64,000 bases of DNA from Clostridia bacterium (GTDB lineage Bacteria; Bacillota; Clostridia; UMGS1810): assembly GCA_017416845.1 (NCBI GenBank), contig JAFQBA010000067.1:1-64000 (forward strand). Direction: 5' to 3'. The translations under genes and the position numbers were made by a program. Below are positions 52,419-60,749 of this stretch, in pieces. Under the pieces are notes generated by a model that did not search any database, was not told the origin of the DNA, and was given only the letters and a program-made list of their open reading frames with translations. Numbering within the stretch: the first letter of the stretch is position 1; each line of letters opens with the position of its first letter.

Positions 52419-53270
52419 TCAAACAGCATGAAGATTTTTAAGCGAAAGGTCAAGAATCGGAGATGAATGAGTTAACGCACCGCTGGATATATAATCAACA
52501 CCGATGTCTACAAGCCTTGCAACATTTTCCTTTGTAACGTTGCCGCTACACTCAGTTTCCGCCTTCCCCTCAGTGAGCCTTACCGCCTCTTTCATATCTT
52601 CCACGCTCATGTTATCAAGCATTATAATATCTGCACCTGCTTCAAGTGCTTCTTTTAACATATCAAGATTTTCAACCTCAACCTCAATTTTACGAACAAA
52701 GGGAGCATATTCCTTCGCCATTGTTATTGCTTCCTTTACCCCGCCTGCGGCTCCGATATGATTGTCCTTCAAAAGAATTCCATCGCTCAAATTAAATCTG
52801 TGGTTATATCCTCCGCCAACCTTGACTGCATATTTTTCAAAAACTCGCATATTTGGAGTGGTTTTTCTTGTATCAAGAAGTTTTGTCTTTGTACCCTTAA
52901 GAAGGTCTGCAATTTTTCGGGTATATGTTGCTATTCCACTCATTCTCTGCAAATAATTGAGTGCTGTGCGCTCGCCGGAAAGAAGAACTCTTATGTCACC
53001 GCGAACCACACCAAGCTTTTGTCCGTTCTTGACCGAATCACCGTCCTTGCAATTAAAGAAAACTTCTGTATTACTGTCTAAAAGTTCAAAAACTCTCTTA
53101 AACACCTCAAGTCCTGCAATAACTCCATCTTCCTTACAAATCAATTCAACCTCGCCTGCTTTATATTCAGGCATAACAGAGTTTGTGGTGATATCTTCAC
53201 TTGTGATATCTTCTTTGAGGGCTGCCAAAATCATTTCATCTGCATTGATTTTCATTGTTATGTTATTCAT
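52419..53270 (-). CDS. nadC: Nicotinate-nucleotide pyrophosphorylase (carboxylating)
   Basis: NadC turns quinolinate and PRPP into nicotinate mononucleotide, CO2 and pyrophosphate. The 283 residues include SGERTALNYLQRMSGIATYT, LLDTRKTTPNMRVFEKYAVK, GGGYNHRFNLSDGILLKDNH and IDYIS-type ending DYISSGALTHS. I chose the ATG at 53270 with GGAG ten bases upstream. The reading overlaps the nadB end by eight bases, which indicates coupling. It lies third in nadA-nadB-nadC-niaR. Confidence 0.95.
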   Translation of the reverse strand: MNNITMKINADEMILAALKEDITSEDITTNSVMPEYKAGEVELICKEDGVIAGLEVFKRVFELLDSNTEVFFNCKDGDSVKNGQKLGVVRGDIRVLLSGERTALNYLQRMSGIATYTRKIADLLKGTKTKLLDTRKTTPNMRVFEKYAVKVGGGYNHRFNLSDGILLKDNHIGAAGGVKEAITMAKEYAPFVRKIEVEVENLDMLKEALEAGADIIMLDNMSVEDMKEAVRLTEGKAETECSGNVTKENVARLVDIGVDYISSGALTHSSPILDLSLKNLHAV

Positions 53271-54537
53271 GACTGTTTTTCTCCTTTTCAATTGAATCTA
53301 AAACCAATTGTCTATATTCTTCACGATAATTGTTATACTTTTCGGTATTTACCTCCGGCAAGCTGTTATCTTTCAATGAATTGTAGTTAAGATTTATGTC
53401 TGACGCAGCACGCTTTGCAAAGACCAGGCTCTCCAGAAGCGAATTGCTTGCCAGACGATTTTTACCGTGAACACCGTTGCAGGCAGTTTCTCCAACTGCA
53501 TAGAGTCTTTCCATACTTGTTTTGCTGAATCCGTCCACGTCAATACCACCCATAAAATAGTGTTGAGACGGAACAACGGGAATGGGTTCTTTTGTTACAT
53601 CATACCCCTCATCAAGGCATCGCTGATAAATATTCGGAAAGTGCATCTTGATTTCTTCTTCGGGAATTGGCTCAAGTGAGAGCCAAACATGCTCGGTTCC
53701 TTCTTTTTCCATTTCAGCAAAAATCGCCTGAGATACAACATCACGGGGCAACAGCTCATTTACAAATCTTTCTCCGCGGGAATTAAGAAGTATTGCTCCC
53801 TCGCCTCTTACAGATTCAGATATTAGAAACTCTCTTCCGTCCTTCTTGGTGAATAAGGTTGTCGGATGAATCTGGATATAGTCTATGTGTTTAAGCTTAA
53901 CACCATACTTAATGGCGAGGGCAAGGGCATCACCGGTCAGATGGCGGTAGTTCGTGGAATGTTCAAAAAGACCACCAATACCACCTGTTGCAAGCACCGT
54001 ATAGTTTGCGGTTATGGCTTCAAAATTACCGTTTTTGTCATGCCCGATTATTCCTCGGCATTCATTGTTATCACAAATCAGATCAACCATTGTGAAGTTC
54101 TCTGTTAGTGTTATATTTTTTCTGTTTTTTGCAGTTTCCAGAAGATGAGATGTTATTTCTTTTCCTGTTTCATCCTCATGAAAAAGGATTCTCGGTTTGG
54201 AATGTGCCCCCTCTTTTGTATAGTTAAAGGCTTCGCCGTTCTTTTCAAAACAAACACCAAAGGACACAAGATCCTCAATAACTCCTTGAGAAGAACGAAT
54301 CATAATATCAACAGATTCGGGGTTATTCTCATAGTGGCCTGCTTTCATTGTATCTTCAAAAAATGCACGGTAGTCATCTTCATCTCTCAAAACGCAAATA
54401 CCACCCTGTGCAAGATATGAATCGCTTTTTCTTGCTATATTTTTTGTTACAATTAAAATGTTTCTGTTTTCGGGGAAATTCAGAGCACAGTACAGACCTG
54501 CAACTCCACACCCCACAATCAAAATATCTGTATTCAT
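53263..54537 (-). CDS. nadB: L-aspartate oxidase NadB (short form)
   Basis: This FAD enzyme oxidises L-aspartate to iminoaspartate, the first step of quinolinate synthesis. Visible motifs are the FAD loop DILIVGCGVAGLYCALN, SYLAQGGICVL, VLATGGIGGLFEHSTNYRHL, QIHPTTLF, ESVRGEGAILLNSRGERFV and GIDVDGFSKTSMERLYAVGE. At 424 aa it is shorter than the roughly 530-aa enterobacterial enzyme: the C-terminal helical domain after the succinate-dehydrogenase-like core is largely absent. The ATG at 54537 follows the nadA stop by one base. Confidence 0.93.
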   Translation of the reverse strand: MNTDILIVGCGVAGLYCALNFPENRNILIVTKNIARKSDSYLAQGGICVLRDEDDYRAFFEDTMKAGHYENNPESVDIMIRSSQGVIEDLVSFGVCFEKNGEAFNYTKEGAHSKPRILFHEDETGKEITSHLLETAKNRKNITLTENFTMVDLICDNNECRGIIGHDKNGNFEAITANYTVLATGGIGGLFEHSTNYRHLTGDALALAIKYGVKLKHIDYIQIHPTTLFTKKDGREFLISESVRGEGAILLNSRGERFVNELLPRDVVSQAIFAEMEKEGTEHVWLSLEPIPEEEIKMHFPNIYQRCLDEGYDVTKEPIPVVPSQHYFMGGIDVDGFSKTSMERLYAVGETACNGVHGKNRLASNSLLESLVFAKRAASDINLNYNSLKDNSLPEVNTEKYNNYREEYRQLVLDSIEKEKNSHE

Positions 54538-54538
54538 A

Positions 54539-55438
54539 TTATCCGGCACACTCCAACATTCTGTTAAGCGGCACAAGTGCCGCCTCTCTTGTATCTTCGT
54601 CAATTTCTACAACCTTATCTTCTTTCTCAAGCACCGAGAGAATATTCTCAAGGGTATTTAATTTCATATCCTTACAGCACGGAGCCGGAGATACAAAGAA
54701 GAATTTCTTATCCGGATTGTCGCTTGCAAGTTTACAGTTTACTCCATCTTCCGTACAAATAATAAATTCCTTGCCTTCAGATTTTTTCGCATAATCAATT
54801 ATATCGGAGGTACTGCCTATGTAGTGAGAAATTTTCAAAACTTCAGGTTCACATTCGGGATGTGCCAAAACCTCAGCGTAAGGATGTTCATTTTTTAAAG
54901 CCTGCAAACTTTCTTTTGTGATTGCGGCGTGAATCGGACAAAATCCATCGTTTAATATTATGTTCTTTTCAGGAACCTGCTCTGCTACGAATCGTCCCAG
55001 ATTACGGTCGGGGATAAAGAAAATGTTCTTGTTAGGCAAAGCTCTTACTATTTTAACAGCATTTGATGAAGTTACACAAACATCACTCTGGCATTTGAGC
55101 TCTGCTGTCGAATTAATATAACACACAACCGCAAGATCGCTGAATCGGCTTCTCATTTCTTCGATTTTGCCCGGCTTTACCATGTGTGCCATGGGACAAT
55201 CTGCAGACAAATCCGGCATCAGCACCTTTTTTTCGGGATTTAATATCTTTGCACTCTCGCCCATAAATGAAACACCGCAGAAAACAATAATATCTGCCGT
55301 GGTTTTCTTTGCAACTTTTGCAAGATAAAAAGAATCACCAACATAATCGGCAACACGTTGAGCTTCTTCGGGTGCATAGTAATGAGCAAGTATTACTGCT
55401 TTCTTTTCGTTTTTCAGTTTTTCAATTTGTTTCTCCAT
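54539..55438 (-). CDS. nadA: Quinolinate synthase NadA
   Basis: NadA condenses iminoaspartate with dihydroxyacetone phosphate to quinolinate and carries an oxygen-sensitive 4Fe-4S cluster. The 299 residues show the start KAVILAHYYAPEEAQRVADY, the first Cys in VFCGVSFMGESAKI, Cys in CQSDVCVTSSNAVK and the last in VSPAPCCKDMKLNTLE. GAGG lies 11 bases before the ATG at 55438; the longer reading from 55477 lies inside the leader. It is the first gene of the operon, with an inverted repeat over its promoter. Confidence 0.95.
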   Translation of the reverse strand: MEKQIEKLKNEKKAVILAHYYAPEEAQRVADYVGDSFYLAKVAKKTTADIIVFCGVSFMGESAKILNPEKKVLMPDLSADCPMAHMVKPGKIEEMRSRFSDLAVVCYINSTAELKCQSDVCVTSSNAVKIVRALPNKNIFFIPDRNLGRFVAEQVPEKNIILNDGFCPIHAAITKESLQALKNEHPYAEVLAHPECEPEVLKISHYIGSTSDIIDYAKKSEGKEFIICTEDGVNCKLASDNPDKKFFFVSPAPCCKDMKLNTLENILSVLEKEDKVVEIDEDTREAALVPLNRMLECAG

Positions 55439-55480
55439 TTTGTATTTCACCTCAAAGTGCAACAAATTCTGTTTCAATAT

Positions 55481-55523
55481 ATGTTAACACATTAGTTTAC
55501 ATGTGTCAAGTTATCTGTAAACT
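55481..55523 (-). promoter_or_regulatory. nadA promoter with candidate NiaR operator
   Basis: Minus-strand TTGACA (55504-55509), 17 bases and TAACAT (55481-55486) form the promoter. The inverted repeat agtttac/gtaaact (7 bp, 55494-55500 and 55517-55523) brackets the -35 box. A second inverted repeat, acacat/atgtgt, overlaps the spacer. NiaR, encoded at the end of the operon, is the likely ligand. Confidence 0.6.
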
Positions 55524-55569
55524 TTTGTATATTTGTACAAAATAAAGCGGTTTATGATACAACAAACCT

Positions 55570-55626
55570 ATCATGATATGGGAAGTATACTTACCATACA
55601 AGGAATGAAAACCTTTTTATTGAACA
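55570..55626 (-). CDS. Possible 18-aa mini-gene
   Basis: An ATG at 55626 has a textbook TGGAGG seven bases upstream. It opens a reading frame of only 18 codons (MFNKKVFIPCMVSILPIS). It might be the start of a decayed gene or a real small hydrophobic peptide. The rest of 55439-55734 shows nothing else I can support. Confidence 0.25.
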
Positions 55627-55734
55627 TATTTAAACCTCCATTGCACAATTGCATGATATAAGTTAATTCACTGAAATGGTAAAAGTACTATGCCAACCTA
55701 TGAAAATACTGTCGTGAAAAGATAAGACACAAAC

Positions 55735-56079
55735 TTAATCAACAACAATAAGTGCAATGAATGCAAGCATTTCATCACCGGTGTTTTTGATGGAATGACC
55801 TTCTCCCGATGGAGTGAATGTCACCATTCCGGGCACCGCTTCAACTTTTGTTCCGTTGTCATTGTAGATACCTTTGCCCGAGAGAATGAAAAAGGTTTCG
55901 CTCTCTCCCATGTGCATGTGATATTCCACTTCTTCCCCGGGTTTAACCTGAACAAGCGAAAAAAGTCTTACCTTTGGATCCCATGCATCAAAATCTGCAA
56001 GATTGGTTTTGAGCATTTTTTCAAACCCTTCATTGTTGAGTTTTGTTTGTGTTTTGAGTTCTTCTAATCTTTTGTACAT
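55735..56079 (-). CDS. Small cupin-domain protein
   Basis: This 114-aa single cupin has the first motif YHMHMGESETFFILSGKGIY, with metal-binding His and Glu, and the second GMVTFTPSGEGHSIKNTGDE. The N-terminal 40 residues are helical and charged. Such proteins bind small sugars or other ligands, or act as isomerases; no specific role can be read. GAAGGAG precedes the ATG. It stands next to the gene graveyard at 56.1-57.5 kb but looks intact. Confidence 0.78.
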   Translation of the reverse strand: MYKRLEELKTQTKLNNEGFEKMLKTNLADFDAWDPKVRLFSLVQVKPGEEVEYHMHMGESETFFILSGKGIYNDNGTKVEAVPGMVTFTPSGEGHSIKNTGDEMLAFIALIVVD

Positions 56080-56100
56080 GATTTTTCTCCTTCGAATATT

Positions 56101-56335
56101 TTATTTAATTATTGTCGATTTATCTACGGGCAAACTTAAAAAGGCGTTTTGCAAGTAAACTGTGTTGTGTGCAATTTTTGCTGTTGTTTGTTCACTGTAC
56201 AAACCATTTTGATTGGTATGGCGCACATAATGAGCGTTGTCGGCAGAGGATATATCTATCCTCAAGCGTTCTCCTTTTTTGATTAAAAATGCATCACAAT
56301 CCCACTTATTTTTATTCGATACAGTAAGCGACTGA
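56101..56335 (-). pseudogene. C-terminal remnant of a CocE/NonD-type hydrolase
   Basis: The minus strand reads SNKNKWDCDAFLIKKGERLR, then IDISSADNAHYVRHTNQNG and, near the end, AHNTVYLQNAFLSLPV before a stop at 56101. The FLIKKGERLRIDISSADN pattern and the final TVY-x-LPV match the C-terminal beta domain of X-Pro dipeptidyl-peptidase-like CocE/NonD hydrolases. The catalytic alpha/beta domain is missing. It abuts the M20 peptidase remnant in another frame. Confidence 0.6.
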
Positions 56336-57200
56336 TGAAAGTCTCTTTGCTGATTGTGTCAGCGATTCAATATAGGCAAATTCACCCAACCCGTGTATGT
56401 TTCCGCCCTCTGTTCCGAAGCCATCCAGACATGTTACTCCCAATTGTGTTAAATCTGATGCATCCGATGCTCCAAGAGAATATATCATTTCAACATCATC
56501 TAAATTGCTGTCTTTATATATTTTTTTATTTTTTGAAAAAGTTTCAGATTTTCCTCGCTCTCATACATTGCACATCTGAAACTTGCAAGTGTGACACTGC
56601 ATGTTGTGCCTTCAACAAAAGAAGTCTCTGCAATTTTCTTTACTATTTTGTCTACTTCTTTTCTCTGTTCTTCGTTATTAAAGCGAAAATCAGCTGTAAA
56701 TATACATTTTTCGGGAACAGTATTTTCTGCCACACCGCCATTTATAAGACCACAGTTACACGTGATAGAATTCCTATCCTTATACTTTTCAAGACGGATA
56801 ATCTTTTGAGCAGCTTCGCAAATTGCACTAATTCCTTCATCACATGAGCTTGCGTGTGCCGCTTTACCTGTGATTTCAAATTTATATTTTCTTATTCCCT
56901 TTCGGGTAATTACAAGCCCACCCATATATGATTCAGTATTTAAAAATGCAACACACCCCTTGGCTTTTTCATACATATATTCAACTGTAGTTTTATTGCT
57001 GTTACGACTTCCATTTTCTTCGTCACTTTGAAGAATTAACTTTACAGGACGCTTATTAAACCCACATTTTTCAAGTGCATCCATAGCCATAAAACATGCC
57101 GCAAGCCCGCCTTTACAGTCTATAACACCGGGACCGTATATTTTTCATTATCCAAATGAACCGGTACATCTCCAAAAGAACCCACAGGATGAACTGTGTG
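56312..57200 (-). pseudogene. M20-family metallopeptidase, truncated and frameshifted
   Basis: Three frames must be joined to recover the family sequence. From 57200 it reads HTVHPVGSFGDVPVHLDNEK. After a shift near 57128 it continues YGPGVIDCKGGLAACFMAMD and runs through QSDEENGSRNSN and GKAAHASS (the dimerisation domain). After a second shift near 56510 it ends with SLGASDASDL and GTEGGNIHGLGEFAYIESLT. The N-terminal third, with the first metal-binding His, is gone. The longest single open stretch, 56500-57090 (196 aa), should not be read as a gene. Confidence 0.8.
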
Positions 57201-57502
57201 CCTCTAAGAGATTTAACTCGATAGCCTACTGAAATTATCACATCGAGGTTGTAATAATCAAGATTTCTTTCAACTTCTCTGTCGCCTTATATTTGAACTG
57301 TTGCAAATTTTGCAACAGTTGCCTCTGGCAGCAATTCCTTGTCGGAATATACATTTTTTATATGTCTGGAAATAGTTGACTTATCTCTTTCAAACAAAGC
57401 TGCCATTTGGTCTATAGTAAGCCAAACAGAATCATCATAGAATCTTACGTCAACTTTTATCTGTTCATCTTCAGTTTTGAAAAATATGATATTGTTATCC
57501 AT
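57191..57502 (-). pseudogene. RhuM-family gene, nonsense mutation and truncation
   Basis: A strong GGAGG precedes the ATG. The first 71 residues match the RhuM N-terminus (FFKTEDEQIKVDVRFYDDSV, WLTIDQMAALFERDKSTISR, HIKNVYSDKEL, VAKFATVQ). An in-frame TAA follows where the family has KEG. The frame then continues GDREVERNLDYYNLDVIISV and GYRVKSLRGTQF until it runs into the M20 remnant at 57191-57199. RhuM-type genes are accessory and often mobile. Confidence 0.75.
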
Positions 57503-57650
57503 ATATAACCTCCGTCAAACATTTAATTATTTTGACACTATTTATCACATTTTACCATCATTCGACACAATTCGACTCGTGTCAAGTCAGGCAAAAAAAC
57601 AATCCACTTCAATTTTACCCTATAAAGTGGTTCTTGTCAACAAAAAGAGA

Positions 57651-57676
57651 AGCCGTCTTGCGATTGCAAAACGGCT
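57651..57676 (-). terminator. Terminator of rhaB
   Basis: The stem agccgtcttgc/gcaaaacggct has two mismatches. On the minus strand it is followed by TCTCTTTTTGTTG, directly after the rhaB stop codon. Confidence 0.75.
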
Positions 57677-57683
57677 ATTGAAA

Positions 57684-59144
57684 TTAAAGAATTGTAAGAT
57701 ATTTTTCGTATGCTTTATCCCATTCGGATGCATTTTCGGGAGCATAGGTTGCAATGTCGGATGAATCTCTGATGATGGCTCGCGCTTCTTTGATGTCTTT
57801 GATATCACCTGATGCCATGAGCTGAACAGCAACATTACCAAGTGCCGTTGCTTCAACAGGACCTGCATACACATTGGTGTTGCAGGAGCTTGCTGTCATC
57901 TGACAGAAAAGTGTGGCATTTGTGCCGCCGCCTACAATGTGGATTCCCGCAAAGGTCTTTCCGGTGATTTTGCCAAGGTTGAGAAATGCGTGTCTGTATT
58001 TAAGAGCAAGGCTTTCATAAATACAACGAGCAATCTCCCCTATTGTCTGAGGAACATACTGACCTGTTTTTTTGCAGAATTCCTGAATTTTCTTTGTCAT
58101 GTTGCCGGGTTTGCCAAATTCCGGATAGTCGGGGTCTACAAAGCATTTGAAGCCTTCAGCCTTGAGAGCTTCGTCTGCAATTTCGCCAAAAGAAAGGTCG
58201 TGACCCTGCTTTTGCCATTCACGGCGTGCTTCCTGAATGAGCCAAAGTCCCATGATGTTTGTGAGATATCTGATTTTTCCGCCATAGCCGCCCTCGTTGG
58301 TGTAAGAAGCTTTAAGACCCTCTTCGCTGATGAGAGGTTCGGAAAGCTCTGTACCGAAAAGTGACCATGTTCCGCAGGAAACATAAACAAAATCGTCCTC
58401 GGTTGTGGGAACGGAAACAACAGCAGATGCTGTGTCGTGACCGCCAACCGCAATAACGGGAACGGGGTCAACATCAAGCTCTTCACAGATATCGGGAGTG
58501 AGGTTACCCAAAACCTTGCCTGTTTCAATGATATCGCAGAGAACATCGGTGGGAATGCCGAGCTTTTCGAGAAGGTCTTTATCCCATGAACGTGTGTAGG
58601 GATTAAGCATCTGTGATGTGGAAGCGATTGTGTATTCACTCTTTTTAACTCCTGTGAGGAAATAGTTTAAGAGGTCGGGAATAAAAATGAACTTATCGGC
58701 ACGCTTTAACATATCACTTTTGTATTTTGCAAGATAATAAAGCTGGAAAAGTGTGTTAAAGTTGAGAATCTGAATGCCTGTTTTATTGTAGAGTTCATCT
58801 TTGGAGATTTCTTCAAAAACTTCATCGGGGATGTTATCTGTACGGGCATCACGGTAGTGAACGGGGTTACCGATGAGGTCACCGCATTCGTCAACAAGAC
58901 CAAAGTCAACGCCCCATGTGTCGATACCGATGGAGTCAAATCCTCCTGCAAGGCGAGCCTTAACTATGCCCTGTTTAATCTGGTCAAAAAGAAAAACGAT
59001 GTCCCAATAGAGAGTACCGCGAACATTAACTCCGTTGTTGGGAAAACGGTGAATTTCTTCAAGAGTAATTTTGCCGTTATCGAGTGTGGCAATGATGCCT
59101 CTGCCGCTTGATGCGCCGAGGTCAAATGCAAGAACTTTTTTCAT
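57684..59144 (-). CDS. rhaB: Rhamnulokinase (FGGY kinase family)
   Basis: This phosphorylates L-rhamnulose to rhamnulose 1-phosphate, the substrate of the aldolase that yields DHAP and lactaldehyde. The 486 residues have the family pattern: LAFDLGASSGRGIIATLDNG, FDSIGIDTWGVDFGLVDECG, PVHYRDARTDNIPDEVFEEI, IAVGGHDTASAVVSVP, VSCGTWSLFGTEL and IHIVGGGTNATLFCQMTAS. I chose the ATG at 59144 with AAAGGA nine bases upstream. It lies downstream of a DeoR regulator and the microcompartment genes, so lactaldehyde/propanediol metabolism is the likely link. A role in L-fuculose use is possible. Confidence 0.9.
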   Translation of the reverse strand: MKKVLAFDLGASSGRGIIATLDNGKITLEEIHRFPNNGVNVRGTLYWDIVFLFDQIKQGIVKARLAGGFDSIGIDTWGVDFGLVDECGDLIGNPVHYRDARTDNIPDEVFEEISKDELYNKTGIQILNFNTLFQLYYLAKYKSDMLKRADKFIFIPDLLNYFLTGVKKSEYTIASTSQMLNPYTRSWDKDLLEKLGIPTDVLCDIIETGKVLGNLTPDICEELDVDPVPVIAVGGHDTASAVVSVPTTEDDFVYVSCGTWSLFGTELSEPLISEEGLKASYTNEGGYGGKIRYLTNIMGLWLIQEARREWQKQGHDLSFGEIADEALKAEGFKCFVDPDYPEFGKPGNMTKKIQEFCKKTGQYVPQTIGEIARCIYESLALKYRHAFLNLGKITGKTFAGIHIVGGGTNATLFCQMTASSCNTNVYAGPVEATALGNVAVQLMASGDIKDIKEARAIIRDSSDIATYAPENASEWDKAYEKYLTIL

Positions 59145-59168
59145 AGTGTCCATTCCTTTCATATGCAA

Positions 59169-59930
59169 TTATTCTGTCACAAGTTTTACGTTGTTATCAC
59201 GAAGAGCCTCAACAAATTCTTCGTCGGGCACTTTTTCGGTTATGAGGTAGTCAATATCACTGAGAGATGCAAGCTTGGCAAAGCTTACTCTGCCAATCTT
59301 TCCGCTGTCGCAAAGGAAATATTTCTTTTCGGAATTGGAAAGCATGTTCTGCTTGATTCCGCATTCCTGCTCATTGCTCTCCAAAATACCTATTTCCTTG
59401 GTAACACCCTTTGAAGAGAAAAACATTTTGTTTGCAAAATAGCATTCTTTGATGCTCTTTTCGGAAAGAGAACCGACAAAAGACTGATTGGCACTTACTA
59501 TTCCGCCAACGGAAATGAGCTTGATGTGTTCGCAGGAGCTGAGCTCTGCCACAACACGAAGCGAGTTTGTGATTACAGTTATATTTTTGAGTCCTTTAAT
59601 CTCTTTTGCCATAAAAAATGTTGTTGTGGAAGCATCGAGAAAAATTGTGTCACCGGACACAACATAGTTTGCCGCAATTCGGGCAAGCTCTTGCTTGGCT
59701 TCAACATTTGTGGATTTTCTTTTTTCAAGAGAGAGCTCATAGGACGTGTCGTCAATAGGTACGGCACCGCCGTGAGTACGCCTGAGAGATTCTTGCTTTT
59801 CAAGCTTTTCAAGGTCACGTCTGATGGTTTCTTCAGTAACCTCAAGGCTTGCCGCAAGCTTGGAAACGGTTACGGCTCCGTCTTTGTGAAGTTCATCTAA
59901 AATAAATTTCTGTCTTTCGGGTGCAAGCAT
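59169..59930 (-). CDS. DeoR-family transcriptional regulator
   Basis: This 253-aa sugar-responsive repressor has the N-terminal helix-turn-helix (AVTVSKLAASLEVTEETIRR, DLEKLEKQESLRRTHGGAVP). The C-terminal sugar-phosphate isomerase-like sensor includes GDTIFLDASTTTFFMAKEI, ITNSLRVVAELSS, CDSGKIGRVSFAKLASL. AAAGAGGTGA precedes the ATG. Placed between the microcompartment genes and rhaB, it probably controls one or both in response to a phosphorylated sugar such as rhamnulose 1-phosphate. Confidence 0.9.
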   Translation of the reverse strand: MLAPERQKFILDELHKDGAVTVSKLAASLEVTEETIRRDLEKLEKQESLRRTHGGAVPIDDTSYELSLEKRKSTNVEAKQELARIAANYVVSGDTIFLDASTTTFFMAKEIKGLKNITVITNSLRVVAELSSCEHIKLISVGGIVSANQSFVGSLSEKSIKECYFANKMFFSSKGVTKEIGILESNEQECGIKQNMLSNSEKKYFLCDSGKIGRVSFAKLASLSDIDYLITEKVPDEEFVEALRDNNVKLVTE

Positions 59931-59956
59931 TGTATCACCTCTTTAATTTTAAAAAT

Positions 59957-59999
59957 AACGCGGAAATATTAGCTGTATTGCCGATTTAATTTCCGCGTT
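59957..59999 (-). terminator. Hairpin between pduL and deoR
   Basis: The 11-bp perfect arms aacgcggaaat/atttccgcgtt have a loop of 21 bases. On the minus strand ATTTTTAAAAT follows. It can end or attenuate the microcompartment transcript before deoR-rhaB. Confidence 0.65.
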
Positions 60000-60088
60000 A
60001 GATTTTTTAATAAAAATATTTTGAATGTTGTTCGCAATACAAGCTGTAAAATCTCATATCCTTGCGAATTGAATATGGGAAAATCCTG

Positions 60089-60736
60089 TTATTTTCTTAT
60101 GATTTGAACTCTTGCACCGTTTTTGAGTGCCGCAGAGTTGGCATCGTCTGTGTCGATGTGCATTTCCACATTGAAATCGTCACGAACTCTTACCTGAACA
60201 TCATAGAATCTTGTGGGCTTGATGCCTTCGATTTCAACATCCACATAATCATTATCCTTAATGCCCTGTTTTTCGGCATATTCGGGAGTGAGATGGATGT
60301 GACGGTTGGCAATGATTACGCCTTCCTTGAGATATACGGTGCCTTTGGGACCAACAAGCACAAGACTTGCACTGCCTTTGATGTCACCGGAGGGTCTCAC
60401 CGGGGGACTAACCTTTAATACAAAGGTGTCGGTACGTGAAATTTCAACCTGAGTGTGTTTGCGCACAGGTCCGAGTACTCTTACCTTTTCGATGGATTTG
60501 AGCGAGGGACCAACAAGTGTTACAAACTCATCGGAAGCATATTCTCTGCCCATGAGATATTTTTTAACAGTGAGCTCATAGCCTTTGCCAAAGAGGGTTT
60601 CCAAATCCTCCTGGGAAAGATGCACGTGACGCTGTGAAACACCAACCTTGATTTCACCGTTATTTTCTCTTATATCATTTTGCATTTCAAGAATTACATC
60701 TTTAACTGCGTTTTGAATATCATTAATATCGTACAA
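60089..60736 (-). CDS. pduL: Phosphate propanoyltransferase PduL
   Basis: PduL converts acyl-CoA to acyl phosphate inside the microcompartment and recycles CoA. The 215 residues hold both metal-binding parts: VGVSQRHVHLSQEDLETLFG and ANRHIHLTPEYAEKQGI, with a later EMHIDTDDAN. The first 22 residues (YDINDIQNAVKDVILEMQND) form an amphipathic helix before the domain, as expected of an encapsulation peptide. The start is TTG at 60736 with AAGGGGG eight bases upstream. It follows the shell protein gene by 13 bases. Confidence 0.92.
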   Translation of the reverse strand: MYDINDIQNAVKDVILEMQNDIRENNGEIKVGVSQRHVHLSQEDLETLFGKGYELTVKKYLMGREYASDEFVTLVGPSLKSIEKVRVLGPVRKHTQVEISRTDTFVLKVSPPVRPSGDIKGSASLVLVGPKGTVYLKEGVIIANRHIHLTPEYAEKQGIKDNDYVDVEIEGIKPTRFYDVQVRVRDDFNVEMHIDTDDANSAALKNGARVQIIRK

Positions 60737-60749
60737 ACTAATTACCCCC

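Noticed and set aside
56500..57090. 196-aa M20 peptidase reading frame as a functional gene
   Set aside because: Family sequence continues in other frames on both sides and the N-terminal metal site is lost, so it is part of a pseudogene.
57287..57502. 71-aa protein as a complete small gene
   Set aside because: RhuM sequence continues in the same frame after the stop codon, so the stop is a nonsense mutation.
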